Shown: piece after piece, positions 12,400 to 24,965 of the stretch
Layout: each line of letters begins with the position of its first letter
How positions within the stretch are numbered: position 1 is the first letter of the stretch
From: Sphagnum magellanicum
Taxonomy: Eukaryota > Streptophyta > Sphagnopsida > Sphagnales > Sphagnaceae
Length of the DNA: 64,000 nucleotides
Reading direction: 5' to 3'
NCBI GenBank assembly: GCA_021904315.1
Contig: CM038924.1
Span: forward strand, 15,116,026-15,180,025
Made by a program: the position numbers and the translations under genes
Notes under the pieces: generated by a model
The model's database searches: none
Told to the model about the DNA's origin: nothing
Seen by the model: only the letters and a program-made list of their open reading frames with translations

Positions 12400-15300
12400 T
12401 AGACTAAATCAGGGTCTCAATCCAAATCTAACATTTTTTGGGTTTAGTATGGTCACAAAGACATCCCACTCCAAAAGGCAAAAGTACTTGTATTGTGGAC
12501 ACTCTTACATGGTATTGGCTCACCATGATAACCCTTTTGCTTTTGGTTGCAAGGCTGAAAGTGTATGCTTAGTGCTTTTTGAAAATTGGTTGTCTAGTAA
12601 CCAATTGAATGCTTCTAGTTATCACACATAATCTCATTGTTCTCATATTTCGTATGCTCTTTGTGTTGAAGTTTAATGTGCCTTGAGTATTTCTTTAGTT
12701 TGTGTGGTCACCAACCCATTCGACATTGTAACTAAACATGTTTTTTTGTTTTTCCCTTCTTGATGCTTGTCTTTTCCTCCATAGGGTGTCGAGAAAAGCC
12801 ACTAACAGATTTGCGCTTGCTTCCATTAATACATAGTAGGCAATTGGGAGACATTATAAGAGGAGCATATGATTAGGGCCTAGGCTTTAGCTTTTCAAAA
12901 AATTTCAAAAATGTTTTCGGATCCTTTTCTACTTCCATCAGCACAATTGTGTCACACATGGGCACTTGCATATGTAGGAGAGTATGTTTGAGTAGTGCAT
13001 GCATTGGTTTTGAGCATTTCGATCCCATCCGATGAGATTTCAACAATCTTTTGCCTTTTTCACCCATCAGCAAAGGTCAACCTACCCCTTTTGTTATCGA
13101 TTTTCATATATAGACAAAAATTAGTTTAAATCAGGAGGCATTTATTTCTACTTTGGCATGTTCACCACCTCTTTCATTTGGTGGTCTTTCAAGTAATATG
13201 ATGTATGAACTTTTACAAGATTATTTTATCTTAGATGACTTTGGGAATGGTTTTGATTTTTTTTTTGAGGTATGTGGGCATATTGTTCATGGTCATGTTC
13301 CCCCATTCGTATTGTGTTTGCTTGTGGCATCATGATTATTAGCTTTGAAAAAGTAGATTAACGACATCTGACTTGTCACAATTGGAGAGGTGACCTATTG
13401 GCTAGTGCCCACATTTCAGAATAGGGATACATTTGCGAATCATTTTAATTTCATTAGTTTGGAGTGGCAACATGGGGTGGGTGTGAGATGATGGTCCATG
13501 GGGTTTGCGCTATATTGGATTTGTATCCATAATGGGTGGTACTATAGGTGGAAGTTTGTAATGCTTTCAATTCCATATCATGAACAACCATTTTTGAAAA
13601 GTTATAGTCTTCTACAAATACTTTGGATCAGTTTTTCCCATTTGTTCAATGATTTTATACATGCCCATTTTCACTATATTTCTTGCAAGTTTTTCAACCT
13701 GAAGATTTCACAGTCATTTTGTTTAAATTTAGTACATGACAAGGGGATCTTTTGGGCAAAGCATTATTCATTTTAACACATTTTTGTGGTTTTCACATTA
13801 TTACAACAGCCCACCCTATTTATTTATTTTTTCAGTTGTTGATGGTATGCATATTGTTGGCCTTGTTTTAGATGTGATGCCTGCATTTTTATGAGTACAA
13901 ACAAAGTTTATAACATTAAGATTTTCCACTCAATTGATGAAATGTGTAATTTGGTTTCCAAAAAGATTATATTTGTCCATATCATTTCTTTTGGGCTTTT
14001 TTACACCCAACATAGGTTTTGTATTCTAGATGCATTAGTGTGTTTTATACCATTTGTGGAGTCCTTTGTCACATAGGCAATTTAGAAAAAAATTTAGCAC
14101 CATAATTAGCCTCCTTTTGTTTATAAATCTATAGGCAACCTTTGCAATGCTTTCATTTTGTTATACTTAGTGCCCAAACTATTTATTGTGTATCATATTT
14201 CCATCTTTAAGTATATTGTAACATTATGTCAAGTTTGATTTGTGCACCATGCTTACGTTAGAAACATTATTGGACATGGGATTTTTTGGCACTATGGTGA
14301 ATCATTTGGCTTGTCGTTAGGTCATTTTACTCGTTTTTTTAAGGGGTCTTGGCTTTTCCTTAATGGTTCAACTTACTACCTTACTTTCTTGGGATGTTGG
14401 GTTTTGATCATTCTTAACATTTGTCATTTGTTTCCAAGGGGATGATCACCTTATTTTGTCGTGATGCAATGGCACATGTCAAGACCAACATTTTCCCCTT
14501 ATAATTAACACTATAAGATATTCGAGCTTTACCCTATGTTGTCCATTCTTAGGTCTCTTTTTTGAATATCTTATGGGACATTCGTGTCATCATTTTTTTG
14601 ATGGTTTGTTTACAAAAACATGAATTTGCCAAATTTTAATATATGCTCCTTTGAACGCCATGTGAACATGTTTCCAATCTTGTGTAAATTTAGTCGCATT
14701 TGTTTGGTAATTAACCCATCCTACCACACTTGCATTCCATTTGTCCTTTGCTCATTTCCTTACAATTAAATGTACTTGCCTTGGCTTTTTACATCTTACA
14801 ATTGCCATAACTTTCACATTGTTTGATGCGCCCCCAAGCTCCTTAATGGACTCAAATGTGAGTCCAAACTAAAAATAGCGGAATAGCAAGGAGTTGGGGC
14901 ACGTTCCCTGGCTCATAACACTTTGAAGGGTAGAGCGGCGTGTTGGAGCTCCGAGATGGGACTAGGAAGAGTGACAAGCATCAACTACTCACACGAACCT
15001 GTGCAAAACCAACACAAGGTGGTTAGTGCTTAGTTGGAGCATTTTTGGTGCTAGGACGAGCCACGGGTAACTCAAACTCACAAGATTCATCACGGCCCGA
15101 ACTTGGGGGAAGCCACCACCTCCCCCTTTATAGTATACTCTGTGCCTCTCCACGAGGCCCACATCCAAATGGCTTTTTGTCCCGGGACTCCCAAGTGAGA
15201 GTCCTGAAATTGCCAAAGTTGGGACTCCTGCGACTTTGGGGCCCTATAACTTTGTGTGTAGACCTCTAATTGAGATGAGGTCTAAAACAAAGTTGTAGCG

Positions 15301-16500
15301 CTTGTCGAGAGCTTTCCAAGGGTATGTCACACATTGCCTGCACATAAGGAAATTGGGTCGATTCTTGACTTTTAGTGGTCGGGAGTCAAATTATCAATTT
15401 GACTCCCAGCCCTTCTTTTGGCCATAACTTGTGTTTCAGATGTCCAAATGGGTAATGCGAGCCCATTTTAGACATCTACATTTCAATATCTTTTTAATGG
15501 GGTAAATAATTTTTTGAGCCATTGGGTTTTGACCTTTGCAATCGCTCTCTAAACAATCGGGAGTTCACCGAGATTTCAATTCCCAAAGTGGAAGCTCCTT
15601 TGGGAGTGTGAGGGTTTTTTCCCTCACACTCTTTTGCACTCCTGGGGGCATGAAAATGCAACTCTCGGATTTAATCTTGGCCCACACCCTTGCAAGCCCT
15701 TTGCCTTGGTTGCGAGCCCAAGGCTAAGGTCGCAACATTGTTAATGTGGACATACCATTAATGATTTGGGTATCCATTTTTAAAATATTTGTATGGGAAT
15801 GAACACATCGCAACCTATGATACTCTTCGAAATACTGTCGCAACTATTGTTTGGATATTGGAACACACATATAAAAAAAGGTTTCCCACCTTTTCCTTTG
15901 CCACACTTGGTAGTGAGTCGATATTCTTATCACAAAAGATGACTTTTGAACTTTAATAGACATTATCATAGCTCATTCGATTCGTTCGAATATGGTACAA
16001 CATGCATTGTCCATGATAACACAAGCAATGATAATTGTCACTTAGGAGAAAACATGATTACATCTAAAACGAGCATCAAGAAACAATTTCATTCCCCTTG
16101 TCTTAAAAATTTATGATTATTTTATTTTTCTTTTCAACTCCTCTTTGACTTCTTGTGTTTAGGCCATTATAACCTATCATTAGGAAGGGGATTACAGGTG
16201 TTATAATGTTCCACATTCTTTGGCTTGCTTTGATACCATTTGCCATTTCCGGATTTTTGATTTGTGATTATAATTTGTTGAGCTTTATCTATTGATTTTG
16301 TTCTTTCTTTTTTCTTTCATGTTGATGTGGACTTGAGAAAAAATAATACATGAGTTGTTCATTGTAAAGGATCCTACCAATGTTTGTTTGTTGGCCTTGC
16401 CTACAAATGCAAATATATTATTTTAGATTCATTATAAGGAATAGTAGCTTAAGGGTATTATATTCTGGTAGTAGTTGCCTAGTGAGAAGTAAAAGAATTA
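12400..16500 (+). mobile_element. decayed reverse-transcriptase element, copy A
   Basis: Scattered protein-like pieces on the plus strand: an N-terminal Cys/His segment (12395-12630, with YCGHSYMVLAHHDNPFAFGC), an N-terminal domain piece (13150-13330, SPPLSFGGLSSNMMYELLQD and VCGHIVHGHVPPFV), an RT core region (about 13500-13800) and further pieces to about 14450. The pieces parallel those of copy B, which shows clear RT motifs. It is heavily broken, and a solo LTR (14824-15737) sits inside it. It is probably a non-LTR type plant retroelement, but the family is inferred from remembered similarity and not from a search. Confidence 0.6.
14824..15737 (+). mobile_element. solo LTR (family L), 914 bp
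   Basis: It starts TGATGCGCCCCC and ends CGCAACA, with the five-base target duplication TTGTT on both sides (14819-14823 and 15738-15742). It matches the inverted copy at 6676-7495 and the partial copy at 19426-20165. No internal retrotransposon sequence accompanies it, so it is a recombined solo LTR inside RT element A. Confidence 0.87.
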
Positions 16501-17349
16501 AAATTTCGTTGAGAGGGTGTTGAAATGTAAAGAATTAGAAAAAATTAACAGTTGAAAGGAGACAAAGGAAGAGTTAGGGAACAACAGCTTGGTAGACGAG
16601 GAGGATTATAGGGGTCGAAACCATATGTGGCAGTAGACTAAAAAGAAAAAAATGGTGGAGAAAATTTCGATTATGGTTAGTTTTACTTTCTTCAACCTTC
16701 ACCCAATGTTTTAGTTTTGGTTAAGGTTTTTGTTTCATTTTGAACTTGTGTTCTAGTGGAACCTTTGGGATTTCAATGAGATTGACCATTGGATTGGAAC
16801 CTGTGGGCTACATGTTAAAAAAAACTTTGGACTTTTTGTAGGGTTTTTTTTTGGAGGGTTTAGGTTCTCGTAAAAGATGAAAAAGTAAAGTGGCTTCTGA
16901 GGTGTGTGGGCTTAGAACTTGAGGATAATCTCCCCGATTAAAAAGTTTGTCCCCTAAAAAAAAAAATCTTTTTTTTTTCATTAATGTTATACATAGTTAC
17001 TAGAGTGGATTGGGATTTTGTGAAAAAGGTATCTAGTCCACCATGTAATTGCTTTTTAGGAAACTTTTGTGTGGCATCACTTCTTTTAAGTCTTCAAGGA
17101 CTAGGAACAAATAGTGAAGCCTATAATGTTTTAACATTAGGATGTTTAGGCCATGTTGAACCCAACATAGTAGTGATTGTGCCATTCAAGCCTTTAGTGA
17201 AATTAAGGTTTGGTTTTGGCATAATGCCCTAACCAGGGACCCTTAGGTAGTTTCCTATATTTTTCTTTTCGATCCATTTAGTTTTCTATGGTTGGCCTTA
17301 TAGATTTAGGATATCCTTATAATAGTAGGTAGTTTTTTAATAAGTGGGG
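16501..17349. other. no recognised gene; possible element remnant
   Basis: The sequence carries a plus-strand open frame (16984-17232) that reads somewhat protein-like, but I recognise no motif. The 33-base stretch at about 16424-16456, just to the left, recurs at about 30484-30516, so some of this area is dispersed repeat. Confidence 0.35.
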
Positions 17350-19425
17350 CTTGTGCTCACATTAGGCCTCCTTCCTCATGGGCATTAAACGTCTTTTGTC
17401 CCCTAATTCATCATGTCCCATGGAACCACGTCCTTCCCATCGCCCATTTACTTTATCATGTGTTACCATAGACCTAGTTTCCACCCCATCTCCCATGCAA
17501 ACCACACACCTCCCCATTAGTTCCCCCTCCCATTTTAACAAACCACACACCACCCACTAGTTCCCCTTATTGGCCTTTAACCTTTTGGGTGAATGTGGGG
17601 CCCCAACCCTACACTTTCCCAAACCCCCTTGATCATGCACATGTAGGGCCCTCCCCCTTTCCACTTTACCAGCCTTTCCAATTGCACATGATCATACCCC
17701 CCAACCTACCTTCATCTCCTCAATGCGTTTGTAATTTCCACTTAAAGTTTCCTGCCCCACTTATTGGTGCCAAATTACCAGTCGAGGGTTAGTTCGTCAT
17801 TAACGTTCTTGTCACACACCCAATTCATCTAATCCAAACCCCTATAACCATCGCAACTGAATACCTTCTCTTGTTCCCACCTTACTTACATTAGTTTGGG
17901 TTTGGGTTTTGTCTTTGGAAATCTTTGGCTCCATTCATTTAGGCTTTTATCATCCTCGATTGTATAATTGCATCCTTGTCGTTTTATAATGTGATGTACG
18001 AATGGTGTTTTGTTTTCCGTTGGATAAGTTAATGCAAGACCCCTATGATGTGGCAGTTTAACACTTGTTTTCTTTATTACTTCAATGGTGTTTCATTTTG
18101 CCCCCTCGTGGCGAGGCAACAGGGCATAAGGAAATGCAAACTCAACTCAAACATTTTTTAATAGGTGATTGGGAAAACTTGTAGGAGGATTTTTCTTTGC
18201 AAGCCCAAGCTTTGACAACAAGTTCAAGTTTAATGTTTTTTCCCCAACATGATCCCCCAGTTCATAAATGCCTTTTTCATAGTTTAGTTTTTGGAAGTGT
18301 AGGGAAAATTTACTCTAAAGCAACCTATGCCTTGGCACCATTTTCCTTTGCACCCACTTCTTTTGACACCACCTCAACTCTCATTACACTACACCTTGAA
18401 TCAAATGGCTATTTCCCACTTTTTTTAAAAAACTACGAACTAAACCAAGACCTTGAATTTTCTTTTGATTATTTCAAACTAGTATTTCAATGTATGCCCC
18501 ATTTGTCGCCAAGTGGTCCTTCTAGGGTGGTTTTTGAACACCTTCGAGATTGTTTTCACCTAAAAAATTCAATGATTGGATTCTTTTAATTATTTCAACT
18601 TTGTTTTCATATTGTTAAAGGTCACATTCCACTTCGAATTACACATGTTCTTGGTGTGGCCTACTTCTTAGCCATGACTAAACCTTCAGGTGGAGTTTGT
18701 CCCATTGTAGTGGGGGAAACATTGTATCAATTCACAAGTTGTGCCTTATGCTTTCAACTTCACGACATTTTTGCAACATTTTTCCCCACACTAATTTGAA
18801 GTTACAACTAAGGGGGATTATGTAGCAATAGTCCACAACATTAAGTTTACTTTAAACCTTCACCCTGATTAGGTTATTTTCTAGCTAGACATGGCAAATG
18901 CCTTCAATTCAATGTAAAGAGGGGTCATATTTTAAGAACTTCATGTAGTAATTGGAGACATCATGTAATTCACCTCCTTTGTTCCTGCATTCTATGCATT
19001 TGAGTCTCCCATGTTTTATAGCCATCATAATTGTGAAGGCGATGCCATAGTCATCCCTTTTGCCATGGGAACCCATCATAGTGATCCCTTGGGACGGGCA
19101 CTATTTGCATTAACCCACTTTAATGCTTTGCGTTTCATAGCCAATGATTTCCCTTCTTGTCTATTTCCATCCATTGTAGATGACACTCACATCATTGGTC
19201 CCTTTTCTATTGTATCATTTGCATATGAACATTTTCAAACCAAACTCCATGTGATAGGTCTTTCTATTCAACCTCATAAATGTGTAGCATGGTCACCTTC
19301 TGGCCTACTATTTGACTTCAACACCCCATCCCAATTTACCACCTCATAAGAAGGAATAAAAATTTTAGTAGTTCCATTGAGCACTTCATAATTCACATTA
19401 TCTTTCATCAAAGATGCCATGTTAG

Positions 19426-20165
19426 AGGATGGGATTAAGAAGAGTGACAAGCATCAACTATTCACACGGACCTGCACAAAACCAACACAAGGTGGTTAGT
19501 GCATAGTTGGAGCATTTTTGGTGCTAGGACGAGCCACAGGCAACTCAAACTCACAAGATTCACCACAGCCTGGACTTGGGGGGAAACCACCACCTTTTCC
19601 CTTATAGTATATTTTTTGCCTCTCCACGAGACCCACATCCAAATGGCTTTTTGTCCCGAGACTCCCAAGTGGGAGTCCCGAAATTGCCAAAGTTGGGACT
19701 CCTGCGACTTTAGGGCCCCATAATTTGGTGTATAGAACTTCGATTGAAAAACAAAGTTGTAGCCCTCATCGAGAACTTTCCAACGGTATGTCGCACACCA
19801 CCTACACACAAGGAAATCGAGTTAATTCCCAACTTTTAGTGGTCGGGAGTCAAATTGTTAATTTGACTCCTGGCCTTTTTCTTGACCATAACTTGTGTTT
19901 CAGATGTCCAAATGGGTGATGCAAGCCCATTTTAGACATCTACGTTTCAATATCTTTCTAATGGGGTAAAAAAATTCTCGAGCCATTGGGTTTTGACCTT
20001 TGCAATCGCTCTCTGAACAATTGGGAGTCCACCGGGACTCCAACTCCCAAAGTGGAAGCTCCTTTGGGAGTGTGAGGGTTCATTCCCTCACACTTTCCTT
20101 CACTCCTTGGCTTCCCTCTTGGCTTGCAACCTTATAAGCCCTTGCCTTGGTTGTGAGCCTAAGGC
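19426..20165 (+). mobile_element. partial LTR of family L inside RT element B
   Basis: Collinear with most of 14824-15737 (shared blocks 'aagagtgacaagcatcaact', 'gagcatttttggtgctagga' and 'tttagtggtcgggagtcaaa'), but it lacks the first part of that LTR and clean ends. RT-element protein text resumes on both sides, so it was inserted into element B. No target duplication was found. Confidence 0.75.
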
Positions 20166-21262
20166 TAGGGTTGTGATAGTTTAGGTAGCCTTTGGAGTTT
20201 TAACTTATTGTTTCATGCAACGACCTTCATATCTTTTACAATCTACATTTCCTTTTTCCACTTTCATAGAAACCTTTTTATTTTTTGACTCCTCCTTCCT
20301 TCAAGTGTTTGGGCACCTTTTGGGTCCAAGATCCTTTGATAACCTAGAAGGATTTTTAGCTCGTAAACAAGCTTATTTCCCAATAACTTTTGATGGCATT
20401 GGTATCATACTAATGGCCACCATCGCCCCAATAATCTATTTAAGGAGTTGGGCCTTTGTAGTTTCAATCATAGTTGTTAGGTTTATGGTTAATCAACGTC
20501 CTTTCCTTTTTGAAGCCTTAACACAAGTCGATAATAACACCTTCCTTTTCCAACAACACCTCAAGTTAGCATATGATCTTCTACCACCTTTAGTTTGTGC
20601 ATGTTTTCTTTTGTTTGAACAATTCATCGGACAATAAATGGCTTGACTTCAAGATTTCGTCTTGGAGTGTCTACACCATCATACCCTTTCCAACATGCTC
20701 TTTGATGGGATATTTGAAGCCCATTGTGCTTGAATTCTATCATGTTCTAGCTAGGGGCAAGTATTTGGCTTATAGTTTGACCAATCTTCCCAGGTTTTTG
20801 ACTAACTTCCTTGATTTTTTCCATAGTGCTTTAAATACAACTTGGACTGTCCCATCCTTCAATTGTAGGTATCCTTCAATGCGTGTGCACACATAGTCAT
20901 TGACCCTATGGGTATCCACCTTTTACATTATGTTCATGGCAATGAATGCACATGAACCTATGATGTAATTCGTGACACCTTTATTGCCATTGCAAGGGAT
21001 GTTAGTTTCTACATGGGGCAAGAACAACTACATGCGTTTCCTTTTAACACATTTAATTCCTCCCGTTAACGAGTCAACATTGTGTTCATTAAAGTGTCAT
21101 GGACACCACCATCATCCATCGATTGCACCAACATAGTCGCCTACATCATCGTTTGCAACATCATTAATTCTTAATTAATTCGTAGTTCATTTTTAGTTAA
21201 CTCTCAGTTAACTATGAGTTGACCTTTAATTAAGTTTTCGTTGATTTTTAATTCATCATTAA

Positions 21263-21283
21263 TTTAGGGTTTAGGGTTTAGGG
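21263..21283 (+). repeat. interstitial telomere-type repeat
   Basis: Exactly three copies of TTTAGGG, the usual plant telomere unit, within RT element B. Confidence 0.85.
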
Positions 21284-22808
21284 TCCTTGGTTGGTGCACA
21301 CATGAAAGCTTCCACAGAATCTTTTTTGAGCTAGGTCCCCAATGGGTATAAGTTAATCTTTAATTAAGTTTTAGTTCATTATTAGTTAGGAAGTTTTTCA
21401 AAAAGCTTCCTTGGTTGATGCACACATGGAAGCCTCTATGGACGCTTCCTTGAGCTAGGTCCCCAATGAGGTGTAAATAGGGGTAGGAATTCCCATTACC
21501 TTCAATTTGTTTAAGATTAATTTTGGATACGATTTTTTGTCATAGCCTTTGTTTTCATACATTATCAGAATAAAGTTATCTTTAAATCATCTTTTAACAT
21601 ATGCCATGTTTTTGCCTTGTGTCTTTGTGTTTTTAATCTTGGATTAGATTTAGGTTTGCATTTTTTATGACTTGTTTTCTTTGCTGTGTCCTTGGCTTAA
21701 TTCTTGTTCTTATAGTTTTTTGTGTTCATGACACAAAGATAACATTCGCACTTTAATCAATGTTGTCATTGCCAACCCAACATGGGCGGATTTATTTCTT
21801 TGATCTTGCACCATCCAAGAATTTACTGCTTTTGATGTGGTTCAAGCCAAAGAATGGAGCTATTGTAACCAACACCCTGTCGATCAATTCTTCCTTTTAG
21901 CAATGGAGGTATTTTGATGTTTACATAAGCAGGTGGATATGTTTTTACACAATTGTGCCAATGCCATTTGGAGTTTGAAAGGACCAAAAGGCCTTCCTTT
22001 TTTCGGCTTGGTTACTTTTTTTTGATAAAAAAATTCAATCACATTGTAAGGGCTGCAAGCATCCTTCATCTTAAGTTAGGTGGTAGTCGTAGGGCTAGTT
22101 ACTTCTTGACTTCCACCCCTTCATGACACATCTCCCATCTTCACGATCGACTTATAGCAAGTGAACTGTTTTTGATATGGCAAAATATGGCCGATGTATT
22201 ACAAGTGGTCAATTTTTGACATGGATAGGTTTTGACATCTAGTTTGAGCTAACTTGATCTCCCATAAAAATTTTTTTTCCCACCTTTTTTCTTATCCCTT
22301 TGTACATTTTCCTAATCTACGGTGTGTCTATCAATAAAGTTTTACAGGGTTGCATCATCTTTAGTTCTTGTGGTGTTTATTTCTTATTATCAACTATGTG
22401 TGTCCATAGTCCTCCAATGTGCACATGCCATTGCAATTTTTCACCGTGTTGCTATGCTTGGGAAGCATTCTTCATCTCTTCCACACATCACATCTATTGC
22501 ACCTTTGTTGGTAGTCGATTTGTGGTAGATGACACCTTTTTAATTTATGATCCTCTATTTCTATTAGTGTATTAACAGTGTCCTGATTGTTATGTTCTTT
22601 TGTGACATGTGTTCTCGTGCTTCTATTTGCCTTGTGTTTCTTGTGGATGGGTTCCGTCCCTGCCTTTTTTTTTATATTCATGGTTTTTCTTCTTCCCATG
22701 TTGTGATTAGATGTGATAGTCATCAGCCACCTCTTGCATGGGCCTCTTCTTGGAATCTGGGTCCAGTGTGAGCCAGGAGTACATTCTACTGCAGGACGCT
22801 AAACACCT

Positions 22809-22846
22809 ACCCCCCCCCCCCCCCCCCCCCCCCGCCCCCCCCCCCC
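22809..22846 (+). repeat. poly-C tract
   Basis: Thirty-eight bases, all C except one G at 22834. The opposite strand is a long G run that could form quadruplex structures. Such tracts are prone to length error in sequencing, so the exact length is doubtful. Confidence 0.9.
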
Positions 22847-23344
22847 AAATAAAAATTTGTGGGTTTTGGTATGCCTGCATGGATCTGCCGTTGGTTTGTA
22901 CTGATGACAGAAAACCAAAAAAAAGAAAAAGATAAAAGGAGCTTGAATAAAAAGTAGCCGAAACTAGGCTGCTGGTTTGATTCCTTGTCCTTTGGCTTTG
23001 GGGTTAGGGGTTCAGAGCTCTGCTTGGGAGAAGCAGGACATGGAAGTGAAAATGTTATTGTGTCCTGTCATGTCCTACATCCCTTGTGATGTGTGCAATG
23101 TTGTGCAGGACTGCACATTAATACCTGTATACTTTGGAAGGGGTGTTTAACATCCTCCCATTCTTCTGGTTAGGAACTCAAAGGGGCTGTTCTTGTGCAT
23201 TGATACCTGTGACAGTTTCATATGGGTTACTTGACATTGTCCCATTCTACTGGTACTTTAGGAAGTCAGAGGTGGCTGTTCTTGGAAGTTGGGTCCATTG
23301 CTTGGCTCTTGGCTTGTGTCAGGTCCTCATTCCTAAACAGGTGC
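22847..23344. other. no recognised gene
   Basis: Apparently unique DNA between the poly-C tract and the next GTTC-rich repeat. No convincing frame is seen. Confidence 0.45.
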
Positions 23345-23840
23345 CTTCTGGGCCAACAACAGTGTGGGGCAGTTCTATACTTTTTATGAAGAACCTCTGG
23401 TTCCAGTTTTAAAGTTAAATCAGAACGGCTCCAGTTCTTGTTCTGGTTCCACACCTAAATGGAACTGGCAATTCGGTTCTTAGTCTGGTTCTTTAGAAAA
23501 AATTAAATTTTGGTTTCAGTTTTGGTTGTGAAAGTCAGACCCAGGTTGGCATTCGTTCTAGATAACCCAGACTGGAACCAGTGATTACATGCTGGTTAAC
23601 TCCTGGTTAGACCTTGATTCTAGTCTTTTTTTCCTTTCTTTTTTTTCCCTTCCAAAATCTCAGTTTTGGTTTTGGGCTCGGATTCCACACATAAATAGAT
23701 CCAACAACCCGATTCCAGGTCTTGTTCTCAAAATAATCTGATTCCAGTTCTGGTTCCAAAACCTGTTCCAAAAAATCAGACCCAATTGCACTTTGATATT
23801 TAGAACTGAAACAGGTGGTTCTAACCCACCAAACCAAGCA
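23345..23840. repeat. GTTC-rich dispersed repeat (family R1), best copy
   Basis: Opens with 'agtgtggggcagttctatac' then 'tttttatgaagaacctctgg', followed by GTTCCAGTTC/GGTTCTGG units and the 'ctggttaactcctggttag' block. Heads of the same family recur at about 96, 26440 and 32195. The type of element is unknown. Confidence 0.55.
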
Positions 23841-23864
23841 TCCACCCCAACACTGCTTAGGTCC

Positions 23865-24185
23865 TTACCAGTGTTGTGGAGTTATTTGGTTTTTTTCATA
23901 TAACCGGTGGTTCTGGTTCTTAAAAAGTTTCAGAATAAAAGAACCATTGGTTCAAATTTTTTGAGAAAAAAATCTGAATTAGAGACACCCACAGGTATTT
24001 CAGAAGCATCAAAGAACGGACAGTTTTCATCAAAGAACCACAAAAGAACTGGCAGTCAGAAAGGTCGGCTGTCAAAAAAATTGAGTTCTGACCAAGGTTC
24101 TATACCAAAAAGGGTTTATATACCCAGACTGATGACCGACGGGTATATAAGCTGGTTCTGATACCCGAAAAACAACCGGTCCTTA
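23865..24185 (+). repeat. dispersed repeat (family R2), copy 3
   Basis: Begins 'accagtgttgtggagttatt' and shares its block order with 1370-1540 and 11765-12030. It directly follows an R1 repeat, as does copy 1. Confidence 0.5.
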
Positions 24186-24643
24186 CCCCGACAGATTGAG
24201 AACCTGAGTTGGATGGCACCCACTTTTCCATGAGCATCTGTGCCAGACAGGCTTATTTTTAGGCGGCTACTTTTTGCGCATTTTCTCCTCACTGGGAAAG
24301 AGTGCCGCGTACCTTGAAGCTGAATCTAAAGACAACTGTAAGATCCAGCTGCAACTGGGTACTGTGTGAAGCAACAGGCTGCTGTGAACACAGCTCTCAA
24401 AATGAAAACAAATTACAAGCAAATTGTTTTAACCGCACACCTTGTAAGCTGCTGCAACTTCCTTGTCCTTTGCCGTGACTGCCAGTTGCAAACGCTGAGG
24501 TCCAGACATCCAGACACTCTGGACTAATTATATGCTGTTGTAGTTCCTTTTACAGCCCAAGTGTTTTCAGAGAGCCAGAGAAAGCGGCCAGATCCTGTTT
24601 CCAGGATGCTGCATAAAACCGGCGTGTCTTGGTCTCTTCCTTC

Positions 24644-24650
24644 TATATAA
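24644..24650 (+). promoter_or_regulatory. TATA box candidate of HMA gene 1
   Basis: TATATAA lies 316 bases before the chosen start codon at 24966. The DNA just before it is richer in G and C than the surroundings. If this is the promoter, the 5' leader is about 280-290 bases long. The leader from 24735 on is matched by pseudogene 2. Confidence 0.55.
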
Positions 24651-24965
24651 GAACCCAGGATCCTGACCTAAGTGCATCATCAGTTTTGGAGAATCCAAAT
24701 CCAATAATCAGCTGAACATTCTGTTGTTCAAGCTTGATCAGAGCTTGGTAGTAGCACCACTGTAAAGCTTGGCAGCTAATTCTCCTTTCAATCTATAAGA
24801 GCTAGTTAGGAACTGGACTCCATTCCTTCCTTTTTTGAATTCGCATTTCTGTCTTTTGTGGGTTGTGAAGTTCGGGGTTTAGAGCTAATTGAATTGGGTG
24901 TTTGCCTGTTTGATCAAAGTCTGTTTGAAGTTTCTTCTGCAGCTGTCTGCACAGTTCGTGATCAG

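Larger units (their letters stand above)
17350..22730 (+). mobile_element. decayed reverse-transcriptase element, copy B
   Basis: Longer and better kept than copy A. Plus-strand parts are an N-terminal domain (about 17700-18590), an RT finger region with a KPSGG motif (about 18680), an RT palm with DPLGRALFALTHFNALR and the catalytic-type VDDTHIIGP followed by HKCVAWSPSG (19011-19349), a post-RT region with LARKQAYFPITFDGIGI (20215-20640) and C-terminal pieces to about 22070. The motif order fits a non-LTR type plant retroelement, and a restriction-endonuclease-like C-terminus is possible but not shown. It has many breaks and is old. An LTR fragment of family L interrupts it at about 19426-20165. 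Confidence 0.68.

Noticed and set aside
23134-23412. 92-codon frame near 23.2 kb
   Set aside because: No motif, overlaps the start of an R1 repeat and has an opposing frame of similar quality.
24858-24965. Upstream extension of the gene 1 frame
   Set aside because: It contains no ATG. The ATG at 24966 is the one kept in pseudogene 2 and it aligns with gene 3.
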